Positions 1-48,086 of a stretch of 64,000 bases of DNA are shown piece by piece. The DNA lies in contig NC_054538.1 of assembly GCF_017654505.1 (NCBI RefSeq), positions 66,222,524-66,286,523 of the forward strand, written 5' to 3'. The number at the start of each line of letters is the position of its first letter. The stretch's first letter is position 1. Origin of the DNA: Polyodon spathula (Eukaryota > Chordata > Actinopteri > Acipenseriformes > Polyodontidae). The notes below the pieces were generated by a model. It saw nothing but the letters and a program-made list of their open reading frames with translations. It was not told the origin of the DNA and ran no database searches. The translations under genes and the position numbers were made by a program.

Positions 1-229
1 ACCCAGCAGCAATCAAATCGATGTAGCTGTTCAAGAGGAAAGGGAACTACACTGCTTTTAAAATGTGATACTTGATCAAGGTGTAATGATTTAACATGCA
101 GCACCTGCTACAATAACCTTAACTTAAGGTTTATTCAGTTTTACATAATTGATTTAAACAGCAATGGATTTGAATACCATCACTGAGTTGCAATGTCTGT
201 AAAAGGTCAGATAAGATCGTGCTTGAGTG

Positions 230-520
230 GTTTTGTACTTGAGTGGTTTGTATGGATTTGGTTGTGGGTCCACCCTCACCTCAATTAGAGCTGCTCTAAG
301 TTCCTAAGAAAGACGGTACATTTCATTTCAGGGTGTTTAGAAAAAAAAATACAAAGACGTTGCTTCAGTCTATGTAAGCTACTGACCCCAAGAAAACCAA
401 AGATGGTGAATCTTGGTGTGTCCTAAAATCAAAGAACATGCTCTCAGTCTTGTATAATTTTAACACAATAAAATGTTTGCTACATCAAAGTCTGTGTGAG
501 TGGCAGCACTCCTATTGGGA
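230..520 (+). other. Unassigned, mRNA-like 3' end or degenerate retroelement
   Basis: A short in-frame stretch (VPKKDGTFHFRVF, about 297-342) recalls the reverse-transcriptase motif of gypsy elements, and an AATAAAATGTTT signal lies near 467. Neither is long enough for assignment. The bases before 230 show nothing recognised. Confidence 0.2.
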
Positions 521-702
521 AATTTAGTTCAATAGTAATGCCCTGGAGTTTGGCCTCATGGCTTGAATGACTTCTAAATCAGGGCACTTCAAGCTCTCCC
601 CAATTCTTGTTCTTTTCTCGCAACTGGAACAGTAACATTCCTGTTCCATTAGGCAGGCCTGATTCATCCACTTTGAAATTTTCCTCACCAGGTGTAGTAG
701 GG

Positions 703-1353
703 TGTGACAGGGATGGCTGAGTGGTGACGTCAAGCCAGAGAGTCACACAGCCAAAGTACTGCAGTTGTAAAGGCGCTGTGGCACCGTTTTATTTTTAAAT
801 AACAAAAATAAATAAAATATTCAAACAAAAACCACTTGCTCACAGAGCAAAAAAGGTTTTAAATAAAACAAATCCCTAACACAAAACACACAGGTCAGTC
901 TGGGCAGATCCCTTTCACTGATCCTATGTTTACTTTTTCTTTTCCTTTTTCTCCTCACTCCCTCTCGTTCACTCTTCCGAACACCCACCCAGATTGCAGA
1001 GAGCTGCAGGTTTATATGATAATTAACTCGGGAGATGGTCACCTTCTGCACAAGGTTTTTAATGTGGATGGGTCTTCCCATCCATGCTGTAAAACAATAA
1101 CTTGACTTCTCACCATCGTATATTTAAATACATTCACAAACAATAACACAACTACGTTGTCATATTTAAAAATACATAAATTATAATAAAACAAAACAGA
1201 TACAAAATAACACACACTAAACACAGGGATGGAGGGGTAGCCCATTCTAAAATAAACACTACATTTTTAAATCATAATACAAAACAAATACATTTTACAG
1301 CCGGCCTTTTGCCCTGCCCCCTTTTCATATGCAGGACTCCTAACCCTGTCACA
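703..1353 (-). mobile_element. Solo LTR (copy A of the 24601 family)
   Basis: It reads TGTGACAGGG at 703 and CCCTGTCACA at 1344-1353, with imperfect 5-bp flanks TAGGG and TAGCG. The inside matches in reverse complement the LTR at 24601-25223: the AGCTGCAGG run, GGGAGATGGTCACC and GTGGATGGG stretches. Confidence 0.7.
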
Positions 1354-1423
1354 TAGCGATACTCCTGTAACCGGTGGTACGCGTTCTCATTCTGTGGTTT
1401 CGCAATCTTCTCTAACTCGTCTC

Positions 1424-2015
1424 TGTGACCAGGATGACTGTAGTGGTAACATCACACAGACAGATGTGGAGTTCTGGTGAAGCTGAGCACTTGGTTGCGT
1501 TCAGAATTTAATAAACAAAATAAAAGACAGGACATGGCACTTGAGGCCAAAATAAACAGGCAAACAAAACAAACTAACACTAAATGAAACAGACACTAAC
1601 AAACAACAAATGAACAGACACACACGGTGAGTGAAATCAATTAATTACTTTTCCTTTCTTTGTTTTTAATTATTTCCTGTCTACATCCGTTCTCCACTCA
1701 CCGAACACACAACCCCAAGTGAGTAAAAACATGCTGCTTTTATGCAGCTGTACTGAGACTCGATTCCTAATCAATCATTCAATTGGAGTCTCAGCCCAAC
1801 TGCACTGAATTAATGAAGTGCAATTCCTATGCTCACATATTATTACATTTTATCTGCACGTGAAGTGCTGTGCAATCTTCATGCCTAAACACAAATTACA
1901 CTTTATAACCCTCGTGCTCATAACCCATATTCTATTTTATACATAAACACCAACATTCACACTACATACAACATGAAACACTAATAAACACAAAGGGGCG
2001 GGACACTCCTCCACA
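1424..2015 (-). mobile_element. Solo LTR of the 18218 family
   Basis: Ends are TGTGACC and CTCCACA with flanks GTCTC and GTCCC. The internal run GGCCAAAATAAACAGGCAAACAAAACAAACTAACACT matches the reverse complement of the solo LTR at 18218-18730. A TATA-like TTTTATGCAGCTG region lies near 1738. Confidence 0.65.
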
Positions 2016-2800
2016 GTCCCCCACTGCTTTGATAATGGCTTCTGAGCTTCAGTCCCACATAAAGCCTGGACCTCACACATTGTCTTCCCTTCTTCCTGCA
2101 GTAGATTTATAAGCTTCTCCTAAAAGCTAAATGCTTGACTAGCTTCTGTGGATTCAGGGGTTGCTCTTCCGACCACTACCAGCTTCCACTCAGCCAAACC
2201 ACCAGGAGGAAACACAGACCAGGACTACACACAGTGGGTCAAACACCCCAAAGCCCTGAACAGCCAAGAGCTCAGAAAGAGTCCCCTCAGCCAGCTGGTC
2301 CTGAAGCTCACTGTACTGCCACACTGACATCAGCCAACTTCAGGACAGCACTGCTAAAACAATTCCAATTAGAATTCACCAAATTATAAAACACCTCAAA
2401 CACTTTTATATGGACCATTGGGATAAAAAAAAAAAAAAACTAACAAAAAAATATACATGGGCCCTAAACAGAAATATACGTGATTACTGTCAGAGACACA
2501 AAACAGAGGCAGATCCTGACCAAATACAGGCTCAGTGACCACCAACTGCCATCACAAAACAGGATGACACAGAAGTCTATTTCTATTACACTGCAATAAA
2601 TACCCACAGAGACATATTCTTTTAAAAAAAATTGCAATTTCTCTCCAGTAATTCCCACATATCACCAGAGAGTGGCAGTCCTACTGAAGGAGGGTCACAG
2701 AGCCCCACTGGCTGCCCAGTATGTGTATGCCTGTCACAGTCTGAAGGACACACAGTGAACGCTCTGCATAGGGGCACTGATGGGGGGGGGGGGGGGGGTT
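2016..2800. other. No gene recognised; poly-G run at the end
   Basis: A GC-richer stretch without splice-bounded coding sequence. A pure G run of about 18 bases lies at 2780-2797. Confidence 0.4.
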
Positions 2801-2809
2801 GTTAATTTA

Positions 2810-2998
2810 CCAGTGTTTTGTTTTACATTTCTACCTTTTTATTTAATTATTCCTTTTCATTATTTACTTTTGACATTGAAGTTTGTGTCATATTTATATT
2901 ATATACTGTACTTTTATCTGCTTTGGCAATACCATTAATGGTGTCATGCCAATAAAGAACCTTTTGAATTGAATTGAATTTGAATGGAATTGAATTAA
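2810..2998 (+). mobile_element. LINE 3' tail with (GAATT)n
   Basis: The text CCAATAAAGAACCTTTTGAATTGAATTGAATTTG is the usual 3' end of a fish LINE: a poly(A)-type signal followed by a short GAATT repeat tail. No reverse transcriptase remains. Confidence 0.5.
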
Positions 2999-3094
2999 AG
3001 TGAGGGAGAACCAGAACCAGAGTTGGATACCGAAGCGTAACTAAGCAAGTCGAAACTGCCAATAGACGAGCGAAGATAGCCAGAGTTTGTTTAT

Positions 3095-3310
3095 TATTGA
3101 ACAGGGAAGATTAGTTCAGAGATTGCAGACGCCACCAAAGTTTTCATACACTGTGTTGTATGTACTCCGTGCGCTGCCATTGCTGGTAGTGTCACGTGAG
3201 CTGTTCACTGTGTTGATATGTAAATAAATCCTGTTCGCCTGCAGGGTGTATCAACTTCAACCTCCGTCTGGCTCTCTTGCCTGTCACTGAGCAGCGAATG
3301 CACACACCCA
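3095..3310 (+). mobile_element. LTR fragment, 13462 family
   Basis: The order TGTACTCCGTGCGCTGCCAT, GCTGGTAGTGTCACGTGA, TAAATAAATCCTGTTCGCCTGC parallels the LTR at 13462-13960 read in reverse (TGTCCTCTGTG, GCTGGTAACGTCACATGA, TTAATAAATCCTGCGCGCC). Confidence 0.5.
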
Positions 3311-4422
3311 CGCGGCTAGGGGAGCTCCCTAATAAAAACTGAATCTCAAAACAATAATTGTGTGAATATCGTAATTGTTACAGCTGTGTATAATGGTATT
3401 TAAAAGAGGATTCATTAATCTGACTTTTTACAGGATTAATTTTTCCATCCTTAGTCTGGTCCTACTGCAGTCAGATACGCAGCGTACAACAAATATCTTT
3501 TTGATAAACTTGCCTTTTTTGACTTTTGATCAATTTTTCCTTGTTTTCTCACACACAACTACTTTCCATGCATTCTCCCGTAAACTCCTCCAATCAAATT
3601 CTCCCAATCACTCAAATTCCACCCCCTAAGAGAACAAAAAGTGAGATCTGATCCGGGATCAGGAGTCGGATCATGTGTAGGTGTTGTACTAAGTGGATCT
3701 GGATCAGGCTTCACTGAACCCTAATCCTGATCCAGTTCAGGAGCAACACGCGGTGTAATTAAGGTATCTGACCAATGAGAAGAGAACATGTCTGTGTGGC
3801 GTGTAGTTTCAATACCGCAGCTGTCAAATACAATCTGATATCAAAGTAATGTTATGAAGAACTGGCAAATAAAAATAAAAATATATATAAACAAGTTGTT
3901 TATGCCACTCAAGTGGACACATTTTTGTACTTTTTTAAAAAAATGTACAGAGCAAAAATAAATGTATTTTTAGCAAGAGAGCCGCCTCGGATGCCTCAGT
4001 GTGTGCCATGCCCCTGTACAATGGCTAATACAAACATAGCATACCGCTGCACCTGCACAGTTTGAAAGACATTATTTTTTTACACAACTGGACCAATAAT
4101 ATACTGCATATAGTTATGGGTATCAAAGCATACGGTAACAGTCTAAACCCGTTTTTGTGCCATTGCCTCCTACTCTCTCTCTTCAGTCAGCATATACTAC
4201 CCTTATTCAAGATATACTGTAGGATATCCTTGGAGTTTGCATGTAAATTCAACAACTGAACGAATGTTTGTTATGTTGCTCCTCTCTGACTAGACTAAAA
4301 TCCAAGGTAGAGCTCAAAGTTTAATGACAGTATTTCAGAATGATCATTCATAACAAGGCAAGAACTTGAAAGCATCACAGCTCTTTGTAATATAACTCAC
4401 GATCTTACAAATTGTTTCCTAG

Positions 4423-22542
<18,120 letters not shown>

Positions 22543-22914
22543 AGTCACAACTAGGGAGTAGGTCTTCTAGAAACCTTAAACCTTAGTATTCCCATGGTGT
22601 GGCCAGTATTACTGACTGTCTGCTAGAGAATTTCTTCACAGTGTCACCAGAGAAGCAGCTCAGATCAAACGGCTGATAAAAATATAGTGACATGGAATCC
22701 AAAGCAGTGTTGCTGTTTGGTTGTTCAAGCAAACAGAGCTTTTTATTTATGTGAAAGGCTTTCAGCTTTGAGCACAAGCATGGCTAATTAGTACACACCA
22801 GGAACTGCTGTGTAATTCCAGTAGTCCTTTAAATTGAAGCACATTAATGAATAATTTAAACCAGGTATTATACCAGGTATTATAAATAGCAAGTAAGTTT
22901 ACTTTACCCTACTA

Positions 22915-22920
22915 AATAAA
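22915..22920 (+). promoter_or_regulatory. Candidate polyadenylation signal of the + kinase
   Basis: AATAAA occurs 373 bases after the TGA. It is the first canonical hexamer noticed downstream, giving a likely 3' UTR of roughly 22543-22940. Confidence 0.45.
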
Positions 22921-22929
22921 ATGTTTTAT

Positions 22930-23297
22930 ATAATTTGTTTTGGCGGGGTGTGTTTTTGCCACTTGGCAACATTACCAGATAAGGGAATATTTACAGCATT
23001 TTTGGTTGAATTCTGTATTGATATAATCATGAAAAAAAGTTTAAAAATTACTGTAGCTGTCAAGAAATCTAAATTTGACAAAGACTTGAAAAAATGTATA
23101 GATCCGCTGCCGGAATGCCTTGCTCCACTGTCAGTGGTGAGGATAGCCCGGCAGAAGAAGGAGGAGGCGAGGAGACCTCCACCACAGCCCTGCTCAAAAA
23201 CCCACCCCCAAGGATCCATGTGGAGAAAAACAGACATGAGGGGAGGAGGCCGATGGCAGCCGTGTGTGCTGCGCACATAGGGGAGAGGTATGTGCAG
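22930..23297 (+). other. GC-rich piece before an LTR, perhaps element interior
   Basis: From about 23095 the base composition becomes GC-rich (ECLAPLSVVRIARQKKEEARR in one frame), unlike its surroundings, and it abuts an LTR at 23298. It could be gag-side interior of an LTR element. No domain was recognised. Confidence 0.3.
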
Positions 23298-23695
23298 TGT
23301 GGCAGGGTCAAAGCCCTGCCGCTGCACAGGTATGTGTGGGAAATAGTGGGTGGCAGGGAGGGAGTTCAAATCCACATGGAAATATGGATGAAGCCACGGG
23401 TGTATAAAATAACTATTCATGGGTGGTAATTAGAAAGGATTAGGACTGATGTTGGTGATCGAGGTGGAGGCCTGTGCTTCATGTTCCATGCTGTGCTGTC
23501 TGTTTGTGTTTCGTGAGTTTTTGTAGAACTTTTTGTTTTGACCCGTGTGACTTTTATTTTGTCATGAGTGTTTTGTTAATTGTTTGTACTGTTTTTATTT
23601 AGTTTATTTGTTTATTAAAAGGCACATTTAACTGTGCAGGTGTCTGAATTTCTGTTCCTACAATACTATCTGAGTTGGGAGGCTACTGTGCCACA
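23298..23695 (+). mobile_element. LTR
   Basis: 398 bp from TGTGGCAGGGTCAAAGCCC to CTACTGTGCCACA, with a TATTAAAAGGCACA poly(A)-side region near 23615. No target duplication was seen. Confidence 0.6.
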
Positions 23696-24600
23696 TAGTA
23701 TATAGCAATAAACTAATACAAATATTATCCTCTCAGATCCTTACTTTATGTTATCAAAATTAAGACGATCATATATTTGAGGACGTTTCTGCAGTTAGCT
23801 AATAAAATGTGATTGTATTTTGATATAACTTTTGATAAGTTTAATTTGCAATTAACCATTAACAAAAAATGAAAATGTGTGTTAACGTAAGTTGGTTGTT
23901 TACAGGAAACCTAAACCTGCTTCTTTTAATATTTGTAAAACATTTAATAAACAGTCATTAAACTATCTCATTAAAATTATGAAATATATTACCATAACAA
24001 CAATCCAACCATTTCCAGAACTATGAACTATTTATATAATATCACAATGACATTGTCATAAATGGTGCTCTATAGAACTAATATGTTTCCTGTTCTTGGA
24101 CCCTTAGAAAGGTCTTTAACAAAAAATTATTCTTAGTTAACATTGATAACATAATAACTTTTGGTCATGTGAAACCACCCTTGTTCTACTTCTTAGGGCA
24201 AACCTCTAACGCTAGGGTAAAACATGTTTGCCGCTGATTTTGATGAAAACAGGAGCAAACTGTCTTTGCCATGTAATGCGATTACAGGCTTTGCCCCCGT
24301 GATTTACCGCCCGTGTTAGTGCCAGTGGTCAGCATAACTTTTGAGGTGTGGCCTCATTTGCATGTTAGCTTTGAGCAATTTTAATGAAGATGACCCCCTG
24401 ATCTGTCATACAGACGACATTGTATACAGTCAGCAAATAGGGACCCTGGTTAGATGTACTGACATTTTGTAAAACTTGTATACCAAAAATATATACATTT
24501 TTTAAATCTAAAGACTCCAATCTTTCTAATGATTTATTGGATTAGCAAATAGCTGCATATATAATAATAATATCATATAATGATGTATGCAGTACACAAC

Positions 24601-25223
24601 TATAGCAGGGCGGTAGGAAAGCCCTGCTGTTTAATAGTATTGTTAGTTTATTGTTAGAACGGGGTCTCCCCCTCTGCCCCTGTGTTATTTTGTATTTGTT
24701 TATTGTTCTATATTTGTGTTTATAGATGACGGCGAACTGCCGTGTGTTTTGTTTGTTTATTATTTTGTATGACAGAGTAGCTGTGCATTAGTTTTGTTTT
24801 TGTTTTGCAGCGTGGATGGGAAGCCCCATCCACATTATAAAACTCGTGCAGAGGGTGGCCATCTCCAGAATTAGTTAAGTGACTAATTTCTTGCTAATTG
24901 GGAGATGGTCACCCGTATAAATACCTGCAGCTCTCTGCACTCTGGGTGGGTGTTCAGAGGAGGAACGAGAGCGAGCGAGGAGAAACTAAATTTAAAAGAA
25001 TATAAGGATCCGTGAAGGCTATTGCCCAGTCGGACCTTAATTCATTATTTGTGTTCGAGATTTATTTTGTTTAATTGTTTTATTTCTGCTCTGCGCAAGT
25101 GTTTATTTTTGTTTAAAGTTTTTTTTTTGCTTTAAATAAAACGGCACGCGCCACTGCACCGTACCTTTGTTTTTGTTGTGCTTTCTTCTGGTCTGAGTCA
25201 CCACAACGCCATTTCCTGCCACA
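24601..25223 (+). mobile_element. Solo LTR (copy B) with TATA promoter
   Basis: Edges TATAGCAGGGCGG (degenerate from TGTGGCAGGG) and CCTGCCACA, with flanks ACAAC and GCAAC. It contains TATAAATA at 24917-24924 and TTTAAATAAAACGGC near 25131. The reverse complement matches the LTR at 703-1353. Confidence 0.7.
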
Positions 25224-27147
25224 GCAACATACGCCACCTCATGCATTTCCTCAGATCTATGTGCATTTGATCAACTATTCTATTCCGGTATCCCAAAAAC
25301 AAAGTACCTCCAAATGAGTGGAAATGACTGATTGGACTCATTCTGAACAGAATATACAGCAGACACCACCAATCTGCCACTTAATTATCACCTAAGGTCA
25401 ACATTTTATTGGGGGGAAATGCCTGTACTGCAGCCACTCACTACAGCTCACTCTGTCTATGCTTCAGTGACACAGCAACTGCCAGCAGGCAAGGCTTGTA
25501 AAAAAAAAAAAAAAGAGAAAAAAATTATACCGTACACAGAAATGCCCAGGCTGTAGAAAAACAACTTCATTCATAACATCTTTGTTTTTTTATCCAACAT
25601 TATAAAGAAGTGTTTAACCTTTTGGTGTTTACCTTCTTATTTATACTGTAGCCTATCACTGCTTGCCATCCCGTTATTCATGGTATGTACTGTTAACACT
25701 GATTTTCACAAACACAGGTGTACGTCAAGCATTATATTTAATATGCACTGAAAAAAGCCTGCAGTTTCTGGTTAAATAAACTACTGTTTGCTTTTTGGAC
25801 ACAAGTTAGATTATAACTTTTTAAAAATTTCTTATGGAGCAATTGCTTAGTGCAAAACAATGGGAAATGTATTATTATAATTGAAGTAACTGATTTAGTC
25901 ACCTGAGTTAGTAGATGTTCTCAATACTAACATTAGTTAGTATGTGCACTTTGACTCAGTTGGAATTTTAACTTAATTAAACTTGAAATGTAGTAAAGGT
26001 TAATTAATTTACATTATTGATGTTTTACAACAGCTCCAGTGCTTTGTTGTGCCATTTCGCCCCAGCTCCATAAACTTTAAATACATTAAAGGTTTCTAAT
26101 AAATAATAATAATAATAATAATAACAATAAAAACAGTTTTTGTATATGTTGTACATGTGTTTAGTCATTCCTTCCAGATTATTTTATATTTTAAGTACAC
26201 CTTTTATGTGTCGAGTTTGAAACATATATAGGCAGCTATTCGGAAGACTGACAGCAAAATAACAAGTTATTATTCAAATTTACAAGGTTGTACTAAATTA
26301 CTTCCAGAAATGATGAAGTATGTAGTCCTATGTATTTAAAAAAAAAAAAAAAAAAAGGTTTCATGCCCATCTTTATTTTTCACAGCAGCTCTGAAGTTAA
26401 TGAAACATTTCCTAATGCATCTTGAATAAGCTGTATATTGCAAAGGATGGAAGTATAAAATGTTTGTGAATATAACGAAATCTTGCAGTCACTTCTGCCC
26501 AAAATGTTCAATGTATGAAATATTTCTAAATACAGCATTAGCAAAGGGTGCTATGGCAACAAAGCAGATTTTCATTATCACAGCAAAAGCAAATGCTAGG
26601 CCTATTGTTTTGTTAAAAGAAATGTCAGTTGCTCCTGATTTGCTAGCAGCTTCAGACTCCCACTTTTTCTTCACTGGTCAGCACTTAAGGAAGCCAGAGC
26701 CCAGCTTAAACTCCATTCAAAATCACGACATGAATGGGACAGCACAATCCAGCGCAACCTTAAAGCACTTTGCCGTTATGTTTGCTTTTTACTGTGTTCA
26801 ATGAAAACCAGGTCCTAATGTTTAGTTTCACCTGCAGTTCTTGCATATTTCATAATTCAAATTGCTGTTGTGACAAAAAAAATAATAATTTGAAACGCAC
26901 ATACGTCTGTGCTGGCATTACTGGTTCATCTGTTGTGAAATTGTATTCTGAACATTATTCTATAATACAACAAACAACATCTCCCAGATAGGGCTGATAT
27001 TAGCCACTTGCTTGGCAGGTGTTTCCATGTACATAAGTACGCAATTTGAAACTGATTATGGGAAAGTGGGTCCTCTGACAATTACTACACATAATGAAAA
27101 TTACATTTTGTATTTGTGCTCTAATAAGATTATATTTACAATAATAG
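25224..27147. other. Between the kinase genes, no gene recognised
   Basis: Contains a poly(A) run at 26337-26356 and an (AAT) stretch near 26099. A minus-strand ORF at 26489-26674 has one hydrophobic segment (GLAFAFAVIMKICFVAIAPF), but no homology, splice site or regulatory context was recognised. Treated as chance or an unknown relic. Confidence 0.35.
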
Positions 27148-27596
27148 TGTAGCGTGCATGGGGGAAGGCAGCAGCAGGGCTTGTAGGTGACGTAATCACA
27201 CACAATGACATTAGCCTGATATATGCTCCTTGCAAGGGAGCTGGCTCTTTTGTACCGCGATATCGCCGCTGTGCTTTAGTGCGAGAGGTCACGGGTTCAT
27301 GCCTGCCCTCTGCCTACGTGTGTATTACCTTGCCCTGTGTGATGCGCCTACCTGCGTTAAATGAGATCGCTACATTGGTGTCAGAAGTGGACACAGATAC
27401 CCCGGCACACACTTGTCGTATTGTAGCCTGGTGAGCAAGTCCAGGGCGGACTTGAGGCTGGCAAGGGAGAGTGTAGCGTGGATGAGGGAATTGCAGCAGC
27501 AAGGCTGGAGGGTGATGTAATCACACACAAAGACATTAGCCTTGTACAACAGTATTGGCGCTATGCTTTAGTGCGAGAGGCCCTGGGTTCGCTGCA
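27148..27596 (+). mobile_element. TRIM-like miniature LTR retrotransposon
   Basis: LTR 1 (27148-27374, TGTAGCGTGCATGG to GATCGCTACA) and a shorter, diverged LTR 2 (27472-27596, TGTAGCGTGGATGAGG to TTCGCTGCA) enclose only 97 bp. The PBS TGGTGTCAGAAGTGG is at 27376-27390 and a purine tract AAGGGAGAG lies just before LTR 2. Both LTRs contain GCTTTAGTGCGAGAGG followed by GGGTTC, like a tRNA T-arm/B box. There is no coding capacity. Confidence 0.75.
27376..27390 (+). promoter_or_regulatory. Primer binding site of the TRIM-like element
   Basis: TGGTGTCAGAAGTGG lies one base after the LTR 1 edge and is complementary to a tRNA-Leu-type acceptor end. It is the same PBS type as at 14589-14603. Confidence 0.7.
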
Positions 27597-27857
27597 ATAT
27601 GTTCAACTTGAACACAATTTTAGAAGGTAATGCTTGAACATATGTATTATTTGAGTTGATTTGCCACAGAAATATAAGCTTTAGATAGAAGCAATTGTAT
27701 GTAACCCAGCACCAGGGCCTGTGGCCCTGAATATCTACTAGACCACTTGTAAATGTGACATTATGTGCAAAAAGATAAATATAAAAATGACATATGATTT
27801 TATAACAAGCCTAGTAGAATACATTCAGGTACATCTCTGGTTTTCTTTAAGATGACA

Positions 27858-27858
<1 letters not shown>

Positions 27859-27896
<38 letters not shown>

Positions 27897-27906
27897 TGAT
27901 ATATAT

Positions 27907-27966
<60 letters not shown>
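27859..27966. repeat. (TA)n microsatellite
   Basis: Two long TA blocks separated by ATAGATGATATATATAAA. Confidence 0.95.
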
Positions 27967-27970
<4 letters not shown>

Positions 27971-28723
27971 TATGTGTATATTAAGATAACACTGTAACAT
28001 AACTTCTATTGTGAATGATTGAAGAGTTACTTTCGGTGAAAGATTATTCCATATGCACAATAATACATTACCTGTGGCACTAAACATCGATTGTCGTATT
28101 CAGTAACCATGGAAAATTTTAAGTCATTTCAATTTGAATTATCAAAAATCTTAATATTATCATAATAGGTGTTCTTTCTATAAATAAATAAATTGTTAAT
28201 AAATAAATAAATTGTTAATAATTATTTGGATTAAATTGCTTTGATAACATAGCCTAATCTGTGTTATAGCAATTCCTAAAGTTTTAGGTGAAACAGTCTA
28301 TATGAAAAACAAGTAATTTCATAAGTTGGACTTTTCTATATAAAATATATATTCTAGATAGTATCTTTACAAGATTGGGAAAAAAACAAACATTCCAGTA
28401 TATCTAATTATACAGCAAGGAGAAATTAAGCCCAGGTCTACAAAGAGAGTCAGTTTGGTTGAGGAATGGGTGCTCTTGGTCCTATGATTTGACCAATAAA
28501 CTGCATTGAATATAAAATAATGTATTTTTACTTTACTTGAAAATACAGTAATATACAAGGTTTACAAGTTTAGACCGTGTAAAATGTTCCTAGATTTGTT
28601 CCATGTCCTTGTTCTTTATCACTTGCAATAACTGGCTTCAGCATGTCAGTGGCTTAACAGTATGTGTGCTGCAGACAGATAAAGAAATACCTCATGAAGA
28701 ACGAAAACATAACAGATGTAAAG

Positions 28724-29214
28724 TGGGGGCTCCCGAGTGGTGTGTCTGGTAAAGGCACTCCTCCTGGAATGCAGGATGCGCCCTATAGCTTGGAGATCGC
28801 CGGTTTGAATCCGAGCTATGCCACTACCGACCGTGGATGGGAGTTCCCAGGGGGCGGAGCACAATTGGCCAAGCGCCCTCCCGGGAGTGGTTAGGTCACC
28901 TGGGGAGTCTTTGGGTCACCACACACCAGCAACCCTTGTGACTGGCCGGGCGCCTGCAGGCCGGCCTATACGCAATTCAAAACTGCATGGTCCTCTGATG
29001 CTATAAGTTCTGAGATGGCTGCAGAACGAAAAAAAGCAGATGGCTGATAGCACACATTTCAGAGGACACGTGTGCTCGTCTTCATCTCTCCTGAGTTAGT
29101 TCAGGTGTTGCAGCGGTGAGCCAGGTTGAATAATAATTGGACATTCCAATATTGAGAGAAAATCATGAATTAATGAAAAATAATTGTTAAAAAAATATTA
29201 AAAAAAAAAAAAAA
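28724..29214 (+). mobile_element. tRNA-derived SINE, full length
   Basis: The head GGGCTCCCGAGTGGTG with an A-box-like GTAAAGGCACTCC is followed by a B box GGTTTGAATCC at about 28802-28812. A long body and an A-rich tail end near 29214. A second copy of the head is at 31499. It lies just beyond the 3' end of BLK. Confidence 0.8.
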
Positions 29215-29422
29215 ATGTTAATATCCATTCGTAACCATAGCCATGATGGGTACAAGACATGTAACAATCAGTCACTGGTTGAAAAAAAAACATTTTCAAG
29301 TCATTGACTTCAGACTTATCAAGGTAGGAAAATGCACTGTACACAAACCTCCATGCCGTTTTGAATTCATGCATCTTGTGATATCAGAAGCTTTCCTATC
29401 AGAAACTAGCTGACTGTTGATA

Positions 29423-47494
<18,072 letters not shown>

Positions 47495-48005
47495 CCTTAC
47501 AAACAGAAAGAAAGAAAAGGCACATTAGTTCATCAACAAATGTTGAATAACTTGTCATAATTTAAAGGTACAAGTTATTGAATGAATTTTTGACCAGCCA
47601 ATTCACAGAATCTAGGTTTCCAAAGCTGGTTTTGCAGTTTAAGATATTGTTAATAACCATGTCCTGTATATTGAAATATGTAATTTTCCAGAGAAGAGGA
47701 AGAATAAGGTTTTCCACTTGCATGAAGTATTGAATTCTGAAATGGTACACCAAGCACTTGGTTTGAATCAGGCTCAGATTATATAGTGCAATGAGTTTGG
47801 TGTTCTGCCGCCTGGCCAGATACAATACAACCTAAAAATGTAAATAATATGAATACTTTCCGCTTTGGTGTAGGTAACATCAACTTGAGTTAGAAAGCAA
47901 CATTTTACCACAATCCATCTCAACAGGATCTTATCATGCTTCAGTAATTCTTTGTAAGCAAATTTTTTTTTTATCACCATCACCAGTAAGTGACATCAAC
48001 AACCT

Positions 48006-48036
<31 letters not shown>

Positions 48037-48086
48037 CATGATGATAATTTGATGTCATTATTTAGTAGAAAGCACATGAGAAATAA

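Noticed and set aside
1..4422. SH3 exon of the + kinase
   Set aside because: No frame with ALYDY, WW or YIPSNY-type SH3 motifs between splice sites was found. The exon is probably left of the window.
22926..23429. Overlapping ORFs of 164, 119 and 111 codons on both strands
   Set aside because: All fall on one GC-rich patch next to an LTR. Open frames on both strands arise easily there and none shows a domain.
26460..26804. Plus-strand ORF of 114 codons between the kinase genes
   Set aside because: No recognised domain, a composition like the surrounding DNA and no splice or promoter context. A competing open frame exists on the other strand.
28724..28815. Possible true tRNA gene
   Set aside because: A and B boxes are present, but the anticodon arm is poor and the unit continues into a long body with an A-rich tail and has a second copy, so it is a SINE.
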